Shown: piece after piece, positions 8,701 to 16,872 of the stretch
How the letters are laid out: every line of letters starts with the position of its first letter
Numbering within the stretch: the stretch's first letter is position 1
Notes under the pieces: generated by a model
Told to the model about the DNA's origin: nothing
The model's database searches: none
The model's input: the letters and a program-made list of their open reading frames with translations, nothing else
Position numbers and translations under genes: made by a program
Source: a bacterium
GTDB taxonomy: Bacteria; T1Sed10-126
Direction of reading: 5' to 3'
Assembly: GCA_003554945.1 (NCBI GenBank)
Contig: PWHN01000099.1
Span: forward strand, 1 to 64,000
Length of the DNA stretch: 64,000 nt

Positions 8701-10845
8701 ATGAACTTAAAAGCTATAGTGGGAGTAATTGTCGTTGTAGTAGCGGCGGCTGTGGTTGGTGCTGTTATATATCTGCAGCCGGTCGTGGAGCTGGAGCGTA
8801 ACTATCATTCAATCATGCCGGATGAATATCTGCTTCAGGTTGAGGTGACGTCGCTGCGTCGCCTGCCGGCGGCCGTACGGGATCTGCGTCTGGTTGAGGC
8901 ATTTCGTGAGTCAGCATTTTATGACCCGTTTGTAGAAGAGATCTGGCCGGAGATTCGTGAAGAGGCTGTTACCGAAAAGTTTGACGAGGCCCGTTCAGTT
9001 TATGAAGGGTTTGCAGAAAAACTCAGCGGTTTTGGTGGTGGCTATATCGAGGGAAGCGGTTTTAGTCCCGAAGAGCTTGAAGAGATTGTTTTTGCTTTTG
9101 AATTATCTCCTGATTTTGCCTCTGATGGCGAAAGGGCCGGTGAGTTGGAGCAATTTTTTGAAGAAAAGGTCCTTGATTTGATAAAGGAGCTACCGCCGGT
9201 TAAAGAATTTGAAGAGCTGGAGCATCGTGAGGCTTTAATTTACCGGTTTACATCTGCAGATGAAGACCTGGAGATTAGCTTTGTCGGCGACGTCCTGATA
9301 TTGACTCTTGGTGACGAGGCCGCCGAGCGGGTAATTGATCGTTACCTTGAACAGCCGTCGGCGGGCCGTTCTATCGTCAGCCGTGGGCGAGGGGAGAAAC
9401 CGGGGTTTCACCTGGAGTTCAGCAGCAAAATGTATCAAGCTTTCGACTGGGTGGAACAATTTGATGATGAGGAGATACCGGCTCCGGACTTTGGTCTGCA
9501 CGGCTGGCTGGAAGATATGTATGAAATGGTTGATAGTTCAGTGGCTCATTTGATGATTGACGAGGGCCTGTTTCGAGTCGTCACTGAAGCTCGATATCGT
9601 CCTGAAATAGAAGATCCATACTGGGAGGCAATACTCAGTGTTGAGGCGGGAGAAATAGAGTCGGTCAAATTTTTCCCCGAAGAAACACTTGCTTATTATG
9701 GGGCGCGTCTACCGGACGGAGAACAGCTTTTTGCCGGTTTGACCCAGATGATGGATGAGACGGTTTTTGACCAGGAAAATGACGATCATGCGGAGATGGC
9801 CCGGACGATGTTTGAACAGACGCTGAGCGGTCCCTTCGCCGACCTCGGGGAAGAAATTGCCGTGGGAATAAGTCTAAAACCTGAAACAATAGTAGAATTT
9901 GAAGAAAATCCCGCCGGGTTGCTGCGGGCGGTTTTGATCACTCTGCAGACAGAGACACCTGAAACTTACACGAACCTGTTAGAACAGTTTCAGATGCTGC
10001 CCGGTGTAGAAGTCAGTGAAGACGAGTTAAAGGTTACAGAGGGGCTTGAGGAGCCCCTGTCTATCTATTACGACTACGTGGAAGGATTCCTGATCTTTGC
10101 CGGGAGCCGGGATGAAATGGAGGCAGCCGCAGCTCGTTTTGACAGTAATGAGGGGCTTGTTACAACCGAACACTACAAAGACCTGGCGGCTCGCACCACG
10201 GATAATTTAACCGGTAAAATTTATCTTACATTGACCCCATTCGCCGGTCCTATCCGGGACGGTCTAATCGAGGAGCTGGCTCCGGGGGCTTTAGAAGATG
10301 TGTCTGAAGAGCTGGCCGAGCGCGGCTACGAGATCGAGCCCGCCCCGGAAATAGCGGCAATGCTGGAAAAAATCCCCGGTTTATATGCTGCCGGCTGGTT
10401 TGAAGAGGGCGAACTGGTCAAAGGTCACTCAGAACTCTATTCCGGTCTACTGGCTGAAATGGGGCTCTTTTCGATTTTTAGTTACGCTGCAGTGCAGGAC
10501 GATTTTGGCGAAGCTGTTTTAGGGGCGGGTGAAGCAGTCTGTGACGCCCAGGTTTCCTCCGCCAAGGGAGATATCGCTGTAATCCAGACCGCCGCTGTCC
10601 AATGTCGAATGGCGGATGATTGTGACCTCGAGGCGGGGATGGGGGAGCAGTTGAGTAACTATCTGCCCGAACGGATCTGGAGCGCCGACCAGGAGCCGGT
10701 TTTTGAGATCGATACCAGAGACGGCGAATTGACAGCAGTTTATGTCGATGACGTCGGCTGTCCTCACGGACCGGCAGGCGAACGGGGAATGATGTATGAC
10801 GTAGAAACCGGCGAGTTTGAGCCCTGGGCTGATGGAATTAATTAG
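8701..10845 (+). CDS. Large acidic membrane-anchored protein of unknown function
   Basis: I do not recognise the family with certainty. The 714-residue product begins with a signal anchor (residues 4-27, AIVGVIVVVVAAAVVGAVIY) and is then a long acidic soluble region outside the cytoplasmic membrane. Its opening, with a sentence-like YLLQVEVTSLRRLPAAV segment, recalls proteins annotated DUF3352, in which a repeated alpha/beta unit follows a signal peptide, but this is a weak resemblance. Four cysteines near the C-terminal end (about 605-685) may form disulfides. The start ATG is supported by AAAGGAG 8 bases upstream. It is followed after 17 bases by another large exported acidic protein, so the two are probably one operon. 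Confidence 0.75.
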   Translation: MNLKAIVGVIVVVVAAAVVGAVIYLQPVVELERNYHSIMPDEYLLQVEVTSLRRLPAAVRDLRLVEAFRESAFYDPFVEEIWPEIREEAVTEKFDEARSVYEGFAEKLSGFGGGYIEGSGFSPEELEEIVFAFELSPDFASDGERAGELEQFFEEKVLDLIKELPPVKEFEELEHREALIYRFTSADEDLEISFVGDVLILTLGDEAAERVIDRYLEQPSAGRSIVSRGRGEKPGFHLEFSSKMYQAFDWVEQFDDEEIPAPDFGLHGWLEDMYEMVDSSVAHLMIDEGLFRVVTEARYRPEIEDPYWEAILSVEAGEIESVKFFPEETLAYYGARLPDGEQLFAGLTQMMDETVFDQENDDHAEMARTMFEQTLSGPFADLGEEIAVGISLKPETIVEFEENPAGLLRAVLITLQTETPETYTNLLEQFQMLPGVEVSEDELKVTEGLEEPLSIYYDYVEGFLIFAGSRDEMEAAAARFDSNEGLVTTEHYKDLAARTTDNLTGKIYLTLTPFAGPIRDGLIEELAPGALEDVSEELAERGYEIEPAPEIAAMLEKIPGLYAAGWFEEGELVKGHSELYSGLLAEMGLFSIFSYAAVQDDFGEAVLGAGEAVCDAQVSSAKGDIAVIQTAAVQCRMADDCDLEAGMGEQLSNYLPERIWSADQEPVFEIDTRDGELTAVYVDDVGCPHGPAGERGMMYDVETGEFEPWADGIN

Positions 10846-10862
10846 TAAGGAGATTGTGAAAA

Positions 10863-13800
10863 TTGGATAAGCCAATCGATCTTTCGGAGCGCCAGGAAAA
10901 ACCTGATTTTGGTATCAACTTCCGGCATTTTATAGTTGCCGGTGGTGTCCTGGCCCTGGTATTGATAGTTACAGTTCCGCTTTTCTGGGGATATTTTAAT
11001 AATAAAGTAGATTCATATTTTCCTCCGGACGAAAGCATAGAAGATGATTCTGTTTCCGCTCCCGTGCCAGTGGAAGCGGTTCGCCCGACAAAGAGAAAAA
11101 CTAAGCAGGAGAGAGCCAAAGATAAACTGCCTGACCTGTCGCTACCAACAGATTATGAGAAAAAAGAAGCAGAACAGCAGATAACTTCTGAAACCGAAGA
11201 TATATCTCCGGAAGAAGAAATTGAGGCAAAATTTGCCGTTGGCAAGCAGTTGTTTGAACTACTTTATCAGGATTTTGAAGAGGCGAGCGACTCCATCCGG
11301 ACTTTTAAGATTGTTTATCCTTTTGATCCTGATGCCTCCGATACAAAGCCGTCGCGACAAATTGCTGATTTAATGGTTGATAGGGCAGAGGAGGGGCTTG
11401 ATGTTCAGGTGCTAACCAGCGCTTCGGAAGTAGAGATTATAGATAAAGACATTGTTGACGCCGAGACCTTTTTTGGGCCTACCTCCGTTGATTTTCTCCG
11501 CGAACCAACATTAGAAAAACTAAAATTTGACGGGCAGTCGGTTTTAGAATCAAATCAAGGAGGTTCGATCATCTATGGTAACGCAGTGCTCATAGACAGT
11601 GAGATACTTTACCTGGGGAATTTTGTTTTGTCGGAAAATGACCTGGGAGCGCCAAACTCACCGGGGTTGCGCCTGCTTGGGAGTGAAATTGATTCGATCA
11701 CCGAACAGTTGACGAAACTTTTTGATGAACATTTTGCCGGTATACCACCACACTGGAGTCAGTCGAAAGTAATCGAAGTAGAAGACTTTGATATTTATTT
11801 TGCCGAAGATATCACAGGAGAAATCTACTCTATGGTAAAAGAGGCCGAAGAGCGGATTGACATCGGTCAATACCGGCTTAGTATGGCTCGCTTTCGGCGC
11901 TGGCGCAGCATTCTGGACGAGCTGGTGAAGGCCCACCATTTGCGGGACGTGGAAGTTAACGTAGGCGTTCATGAGTCTGAAAACGGTAGTTCGAAGGACA
12001 TTGAATATTTAACCGAGCGGGGCTTACCTGTACATATTTACGACCATCCCGACAAACAATACCATCGATTCATGGTGGTGGATGGAGTACAAGTTTACCT
12101 GGGGTCAAAAAAATTCTCTTCTGAACTGAGCGGCCGTGGGTATGGAATTAGCTTTATTGGACAATCTCCGCAGTTAGCCGGTCAGATTTCCGGCTATCTT
12201 GACTACTGGCTGGAGCAGAGTAAAAAGGTGGAGGCCGACACAGATCCCGAACTTTTACCGGAACCAGAACCAGAACCTGAACCTGAACCAGAGCCTGAGC
12301 CAGAACCGGAGCCCGAGCCAGATAGGGAACCGGAGAAAATAACCCTGGAACATTTCAGAGAGGGGGACCTACCGGTGGGGGCGCAACCTGATTCCGAACA
12401 ACCGGTTGGCAGGCTGGAACTTTCCAAACCGGAAAGATACAGGGAAGAACTGGATCTGGATGATTATACGAAGCTGGAAGCGGCGTCTGTTGGACTGGAT
12501 TTTAACCGGCTGAGTCACGGGTGGGGGACTTACCGGCTTAATTTAGAGGTAAAAATTCCTCGCTACTCTCCGCTGGACTTCAATCGTCTTGTCCCGTTGA
12601 CACACCTTTCCCGTTTTTATTGGGATAATTTTATAGACGTGCATAGAGATGAAGATATTTTAACGAGGACTCAAGGGAGATACTTGCTCTCCTCTCTCGG
12701 TTCCGCAAACAAATTTTCCCACCATCTTAATTTGGCTGAATTGCCCGAGCGGGTCAACGCCGTGGGAACACATCATTACTTAAAACCAATTGAAGTTTCC
12801 GGAGTTTTGCTTTCGTTTGAAGAAGATTTGCCGTGGGAAATATCCTCGAGTGAAGTTGAGATACGAAATGTTAACGAGTCGGAGCTAAAGATAAGTCCGT
12901 TCAAAGATGGCGAATTACTGGGGGTAATAGGGTTTGACGAGGAGAGAGAGCGAATTTTTGGCAGCGCCTCTTTTTCGTCTAAAAATTCCGGCACCCTAAG
13001 AGTCAACTTTTTTGATGAACCTGAAGTTATGCTGCTGCTTGTGCTTAAAGATTATGAAAAAATTGCAAATCCATTTCAACTTAATTTCACATCTAAAGTT
13101 GAAGTCCTGCCGGCCGAAGCCGGAGAAGAGATTAGTCTGCTGGGACAGGAGTTTAAGCTTGCTGAGGTCGAAAAAGCAAAATCTGCCGATACCTCTTCAA
13201 CCAGGGTTGTGGCCGAAGATAGGGATAGTGTTTTACACGGTCTGCTGGCCCGTGACCAGCAGGGCAACTATCTGAATCCCACTTCACAGAGCTGGGGGCG
13301 CGGGAGAAGAAACGGGTTTGGCTTTCGTTGGACTGCGACCTGGGACGGACTGGTCGATGAGTTAGAATTTTACGGTTTAGTAATAGAAGAGTTCAGTCAA
13401 GCTGATCACGAGCCCGGGGGAGAGCTTTTCGAGAAAACTGATTTGCCCCGTGAGGAGCCGGAGGAAGTAAAACAGGAAAAGTTAGAAATAATTGACTATG
13501 ATATAACAGCCCGGGGGCATGAACTCGTGCTGAAGTTTGAATACGATTATGAGCCGGGGACTGATGCCGAGCTGGCAGTCGTTCGATTTGATTCCGAATG
13601 GATGCAGAGGCAAGATTTTGAGTCACCACCCTTTTCGGGCCAGTTCGCCCGTGTGTTGCCACCGGGGCGTTCAACCGCCCGGTTGTGGATAAGAGGGGCG
13701 GATAAGCCGGACCTGGAAGAACCGCACGTAGAGGGCTTAAAGCTTGAAAAGTTTGGACCTCCGTCCAGAACTTTACTGGAACTTGAGGATTTCGAACATT

Positions 13801-14279
13801 CTTTTGAACCCCTTATTTTGTATGAAGACGACCGACCGGACAGTCCGGAAGTGAACGATATTGAGATAAATAATTTTGATCCCGATCCTTACTCTCCCAC
13901 GGCTGATTTCACAGTCGATTACCGTTCTGATCACGGCCAGAGGATAATGATAATTGCTCGCGTTGATGACGAGGACCTGTCCGAAGTTGTCCCCGATCGA
14001 CCGCTGTTTGCTGTCCTTAGCCATATGCTGGAGAGCAGTGAGGAGTTTTCTCTGGATCTTATCCCAACCCATAGGAGAGATTCAAAATTAACTGAGCAAG
14101 AGTTAATTGAACGGCTGGACGAGGCCACAAATTTGACGATTGAAATTCATGCGCTGGAGGAACAGGACTGGAGTGAAATTCGTTCAGGCCCGCCCGAACC
14201 GTTGTATAGGAAAGGGGTCGATCTACAGGAACTGGAAGAGAGACAGGGTTTTATCGAGTATTTTTTAGACTTTTTGTGA
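10863..14279 (+). CDS. Exported protein with two degenerate phospholipase-D motifs
   Basis: A 1,138-residue protein with a membrane anchor at about residues 28-48. Residues 110-460 look like a phospholipase-D-type double domain: the two expected HxK(x4)D motifs read YGNAVLID (about 235) and YHRFMVVD (about 397), each followed by the typical LYLGN or VYLGS strand. Histidine is replaced by tyrosine in both and lysine by asparagine or arginine, so catalysis is unlikely. A run of alternating Glu and Pro (about 465-486) forms a rigid linker to about 650 residues of acidic beta-rich sequence. The TTG at 10863 follows AAGGAG by 9-10 bases. It is co-directional with the preceding exported protein and probably surface-located. 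Function unknown; a binding or structural role is more likely than hydrolysis. Confidence 0.72.
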   Translation: MDKPIDLSERQEKPDFGINFRHFIVAGGVLALVLIVTVPLFWGYFNNKVDSYFPPDESIEDDSVSAPVPVEAVRPTKRKTKQERAKDKLPDLSLPTDYEKKEAEQQITSETEDISPEEEIEAKFAVGKQLFELLYQDFEEASDSIRTFKIVYPFDPDASDTKPSRQIADLMVDRAEEGLDVQVLTSASEVEIIDKDIVDAETFFGPTSVDFLREPTLEKLKFDGQSVLESNQGGSIIYGNAVLIDSEILYLGNFVLSENDLGAPNSPGLRLLGSEIDSITEQLTKLFDEHFAGIPPHWSQSKVIEVEDFDIYFAEDITGEIYSMVKEAEERIDIGQYRLSMARFRRWRSILDELVKAHHLRDVEVNVGVHESENGSSKDIEYLTERGLPVHIYDHPDKQYHRFMVVDGVQVYLGSKKFSSELSGRGYGISFIGQSPQLAGQISGYLDYWLEQSKKVEADTDPELLPEPEPEPEPEPEPEPEPEPEPDREPEKITLEHFREGDLPVGAQPDSEQPVGRLELSKPERYREELDLDDYTKLEAASVGLDFNRLSHGWGTYRLNLEVKIPRYSPLDFNRLVPLTHLSRFYWDNFIDVHRDEDILTRTQGRYLLSSLGSANKFSHHLNLAELPERVNAVGTHHYLKPIEVSGVLLSFEEDLPWEISSSEVEIRNVNESELKISPFKDGELLGVIGFDEERERIFGSASFSSKNSGTLRVNFFDEPEVMLLLVLKDYEKIANPFQLNFTSKVEVLPAEAGEEISLLGQEFKLAEVEKAKSADTSSTRVVAEDRDSVLHGLLARDQQGNYLNPTSQSWGRGRRNGFGFRWTATWDGLVDELEFYGLVIEEFSQADHEPGGELFEKTDLPREEPEEVKQEKLEIIDYDITARGHELVLKFEYDYEPGTDAELAVVRFDSEWMQRQDFESPPFSGQFARVLPPGRSTARLWIRGADKPDLEEPHVEGLKLEKFGPPSRTLLELEDFEHSFEPLILYEDDRPDSPEVNDIEINNFDPDPYSPTADFTVDYRSDHGQRIMIIARVDDEDLSEVVPDRPLFAVLSHMLESSEEFSLDLIPTHRRDSKLTEQELIERLDEATNLTIEIHALEEQDWSEIRSGPPEPLYRKGVDLQELEERQGFIEYFLDFL

Positions 14280-14776
14280 GTGTTTGGTTTTATTTTAAAC
14301 TCTACCTGTTCTCATTAACAGCAGAGCGCTGGGCGCAGGGCGCGGGGCGTAAAATATCGGATGAGCGAAAGGCGAAGAGCGCTAAGGCAAAAGAAAAAAG
14401 CATAGTCATAGATGATAAGAATTGATGATTCCGGCTCGGAGGCCGGAATGACGTCAAGTTCAAGATGGATTCCGGATCGCGCTCCCTTCGGTTGCTTGTC
14501 CGGAATGACGTCAAGTTCAAGAGCATGAGCGAGATTATGAGCACTTAATGAATTTGAATTAGCTTTCAGCTTTTGGCTTTGAGCTTTAAGCTGGTGTTTT
14601 CCGGCTCGGAGGCCGGAATGACGCGCAATTCATTTCACCCCCCTTTGTTTTTCCTCCCTTCAAGGGGGGAAAAGGAATGGGGGGATGGTTTTCGGGTCGC
14701 TTGTCCGGGGTGACGAAACACGGGATATTTTTTCAGGGCCACACTAAACAGGTATTCTGAAAGAAAATGGTGAAAT
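14280..14776. repeat. Repeat-filled spacer (REP palindromes and C-rich element)
   Basis: Nearly 500 bases without a gene. It contains REP-like palindromes at 14428-14449 and 14598-14619, a longer 38-base variant at 14469-14506 with TTCCGGATCGCGCTCCC and its closing TCCGGAAT, and a purine/pyrimidine element around 14637-14690 (CCTCCCTTCAAGGGGGG). The phrase GAGCACTTAATGAATTTG followed by AGCTTTCAGCTTTTGGC also appears near 16735 and in part near 28375. The last 60 bases resemble the sequence just before korA (16805-16870). Confidence 0.7.
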
Positions 14777-15166
14777 ATGAACTTATATTATCTACTGGTG
14801 CTCATTGTTATTGCGGTGCTTGTTTTTGGCAGATATATATTAGCGGGGGCGAAATTTACCGCTGAAGATTTAGAGCAGTCAGACAACGATTTATTGCCGC
14901 CTGAGGAGGACAGGGCAGAAAAAGTTCAAACAACGGGGAAAGAGTGGCCGATAATTGCCGAAAGTCCGCTGGACTATGAAATCCAGACAATGAAAGCGCG
15001 GCTTGAGGCCGAAGAAATTCCGGTAGTTGTTGAAATTCAGAATCCAAACGTCACAAAAGGAGCGGCGAACCTGTTGAAGCACCGGCTGAGGGTTAAACCG
15101 GACCGCGTTCGGGAGGCTCTAAAACTGCTGCGGGAAGAAGGGTTAGACGATTATTTGAAGGAGTAA
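14777..15166 (+). CDS. Membrane-anchored DUF2007-like protein
   Basis: A 129-residue protein with one N-terminal membrane segment (about residues 4-24) and a small cytoplasmic alpha/beta domain (about 55-125). The domain pattern WPIIAESPLDYEIQTMKARL and the closing LRVKPDRVREALKLLREEG resemble DUF2007, a putative signal-transducing fold in which a strand-helix unit reports on the other end of the protein. This is a family-level guess and no catalytic residue is visible. It is a single-gene unit between two repeat-rich spacers. Confidence 0.65.
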   Translation: MNLYYLLVLIVIAVLVFGRYILAGAKFTAEDLEQSDNDLLPPEEDRAEKVQTTGKEWPIIAESPLDYEIQTMKARLEAEEIPVVVEIQNPNVTKGAANLLKHRLRVKPDRVREALKLLREEGLDDYLKE

Positions 15167-15250
15167 GTGGGAAAGTGTGAAAGTGTGAAAGTGGGAAAGT
15201 GTGAAAGTGTGAAAGTGGGAAAGTGTGAAAGTGTGAAAGTGGGAAAGTGT
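15167..15250 (+). repeat. 24-bp tandem repeat, 3.5 copies
   Basis: The unit is three octamers, GTGGGAAA, GTGTGAAA, GTGTGAAA, present perfectly at 15167-15190, 15191-15214 and 15215-15238, with a half unit to 15250. It begins directly after the stop codon of the DUF2007-like gene. A diverged copy in the opposite orientation is at 46201-46236. Confidence 0.9.
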
Positions 15251-15610
15251 AGTTGCGAAGAGGGCGATGGGGCGGTGAGGCGCAAGTTCGAGGGAATCAA
15301 GGTCAAAGTCACTGGATTCCGGCTCGGAGGCCGGAATGACGAGCGGGCAATCAAGGTCAAGATCAAAATCAAGTTCAAGAACATGAACAAGATTATCAGC
15401 ACTTAATGAATTGAGTCTTCTCCAAAAAGCCCTCTCCCTCGAAGGGGAGAGGAATTAAGCCAAAAACGGCTTGTAGTTTGCGATGACAGAATCATTGAGG
15501 TCTGGGCTGCCGAACTCTTTGCTGATATTACTGACAATTAATGTTAAAATTTTTTTGGTAAGTAATGACGATTAAAAACAGCAGAGGAATCTCGAGTTAA
15601 GGAAGCGATT
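15251..15610. other. Intergenic spacer with a REP palindrome
   Basis: A REP-like palindrome is at 15316-15337, followed by phrases of the AAGTTCAAGAACATGAACAA type and CACTTAATGAATT, and a C-rich element near 15425-15450 (CCCTCTCCCTCGAAGGGGAG). No gene or clear promoter was found. Confidence 0.5.
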
Positions 15611-16489
15611 ATGGAAGCTATAAGTAAAGTTTGGACGGCCTGTTACAGGGTAGCCCGTCTTTTTAAGCTGGACCGGGTTATGTTGTTTTTTTTCTTTATG
15701 ACCGGCAGTTACCTGGCCTTTTCTCCCGACGATGTAAATGGCGCGGTAGTTTTATATTTCTTGCCGCTTTCCTTTTTGCTGCACCTGCTATACATGCTCT
15801 ATCTGGCGCGGACTAAGAATCCCGTCCCTTCAAGATCCAACGTAGCGGCGCGTAAAATATTTTCTTACATCACACCTGTGCTCGGAGAACAGCCCTGGCT
15901 GGAACTGATACTGACACTGCTTTTTCTGGCAGTAATTTATTTTACCGGTTTCTACCCCTACTGGTCGCTGTTGTTAGCTTTTTTGTTTGTGCTCGGAGCT
16001 GCTTACCTCCAGTGCCGGAGGTTACTGGGTCCTGTTTTTTTGGGACTGACCTACGCCTTAACTGTGCCCGCCGGAGCTTTGCCGGCCGGCGGTGAGCTTT
16101 TTTCCGGAGAGCTTTTTTTACTTGCCGGGGTGCCCTTTTTCTGGGGGATAGCGTCAGACCTTTTCCGGCAGGCCATCGTTTCCTACCACGGTGAAATATC
16201 GTCTCAAAATCTACTGGTAGAGATACTGGGTGACGGGGTTATACTCTGGCTGGTACGTATTCTATACGTTGTTGTTTTTCTATGCTGGCTGGCCTTCGCC
16301 CGGTTACAAAATATGACGGATGTTTATCTTGGAGCGGTTGTCCTGCTCGCAATATTTGTCTTTCTCCGACATTTTTATACGGATTACAGCAGTGTACGTT
16401 CAATGAGTTTGCAGCGTCGCCGGATAGGACCGCTGTTTGGTATTGGTTTTTTAATAATAAATTTTTTCCGGGCTATTTATGGTATTTAG
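15611..16489 (+). CDS. Polytopic membrane protein, unknown
   Basis: A 292-residue protein with about eight hydrophobic segments. The spacing of helices and the opening RLFKLDRVMLFFFFMTGSYLAF recall UbiA-type prenyltransferases, but the two aspartate-rich motifs that bind prenyl diphosphate in that family are not present. The segment WGIASDLFRQAIVSYHGEIS lies where the first motif would be expected. I therefore give no function. It is a single-gene unit flanked by repeat spacers. Confidence 0.65.
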   Translation: MEAISKVWTACYRVARLFKLDRVMLFFFFMTGSYLAFSPDDVNGAVVLYFLPLSFLLHLLYMLYLARTKNPVPSRSNVAARKIFSYITPVLGEQPWLELILTLLFLAVIYFTGFYPYWSLLLAFLFVLGAAYLQCRRLLGPVFLGLTYALTVPAGALPAGGELFSGELFLLAGVPFFWGIASDLFRQAIVSYHGEISSQNLLVEILGDGVILWLVRILYVVVFLCWLAFARLQNMTDVYLGAVVLLAIFVFLRHFYTDYSSVRSMSLQRRRIGPLFGIGFLIINFFRAIYGI

Positions 16490-16872
16490 TCTTATTTTAT
16501 GGGTTTGAATTCAAGATTGTCATTGCGGGCCCCGACCCGCAATCCATTTTCAGTTTTTAGTTATTGGCTTCAACCAGTAACTTGCACCCCGAAACCCGCA
16601 ACTAATTTTTATGGTTTTGCACGAAAACCGCTTAAAATTCAAGATGGTTTCCGGATCGCGCTCCCTACGGTCGCTTGCCCGGAATGACGTCAAAATCAAG
16701 TTCAAGAGCAAGAGCGAGGTTTTGAAAACTTAATGAATTTGAATTAGCTTTCAGCTTTTGGCTTTGAGCTTTAAGCTGGTGTATTCCGGGTCGCTTGTTT
16801 AGGATAACGGGACACGGGATATTTTGTCAGGATCACGCTAAAAAGTATTAATCGTCTGAAAGGCGGTAAAAC
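16490..16872. repeat. Repeat-rich spacer before korA
   Basis: The spacer holds ATTGCGGG/CCCGCAAT (16522-16543), a 38-base variant palindrome opening TTTCCGGATCGCG (16648-16685), and a stretch (about 16690-16870) that repeats the spacer before the DUF2007-like gene in the same order: CACTTAATGAATT phrase, AGCTTTCAGCTTTTGGC, then ACACGGGATATTTT just before the gene. Confidence 0.65.

Noticed and set aside
10519-10875. Minus-strand frame overlapping two plus-strand genes
   Set aside because: No ribosome binding site, and both plus-strand frames are convincing.
15167-15250. CRISPR array
   Set aside because: Units are contiguous 24-mers without spacers.
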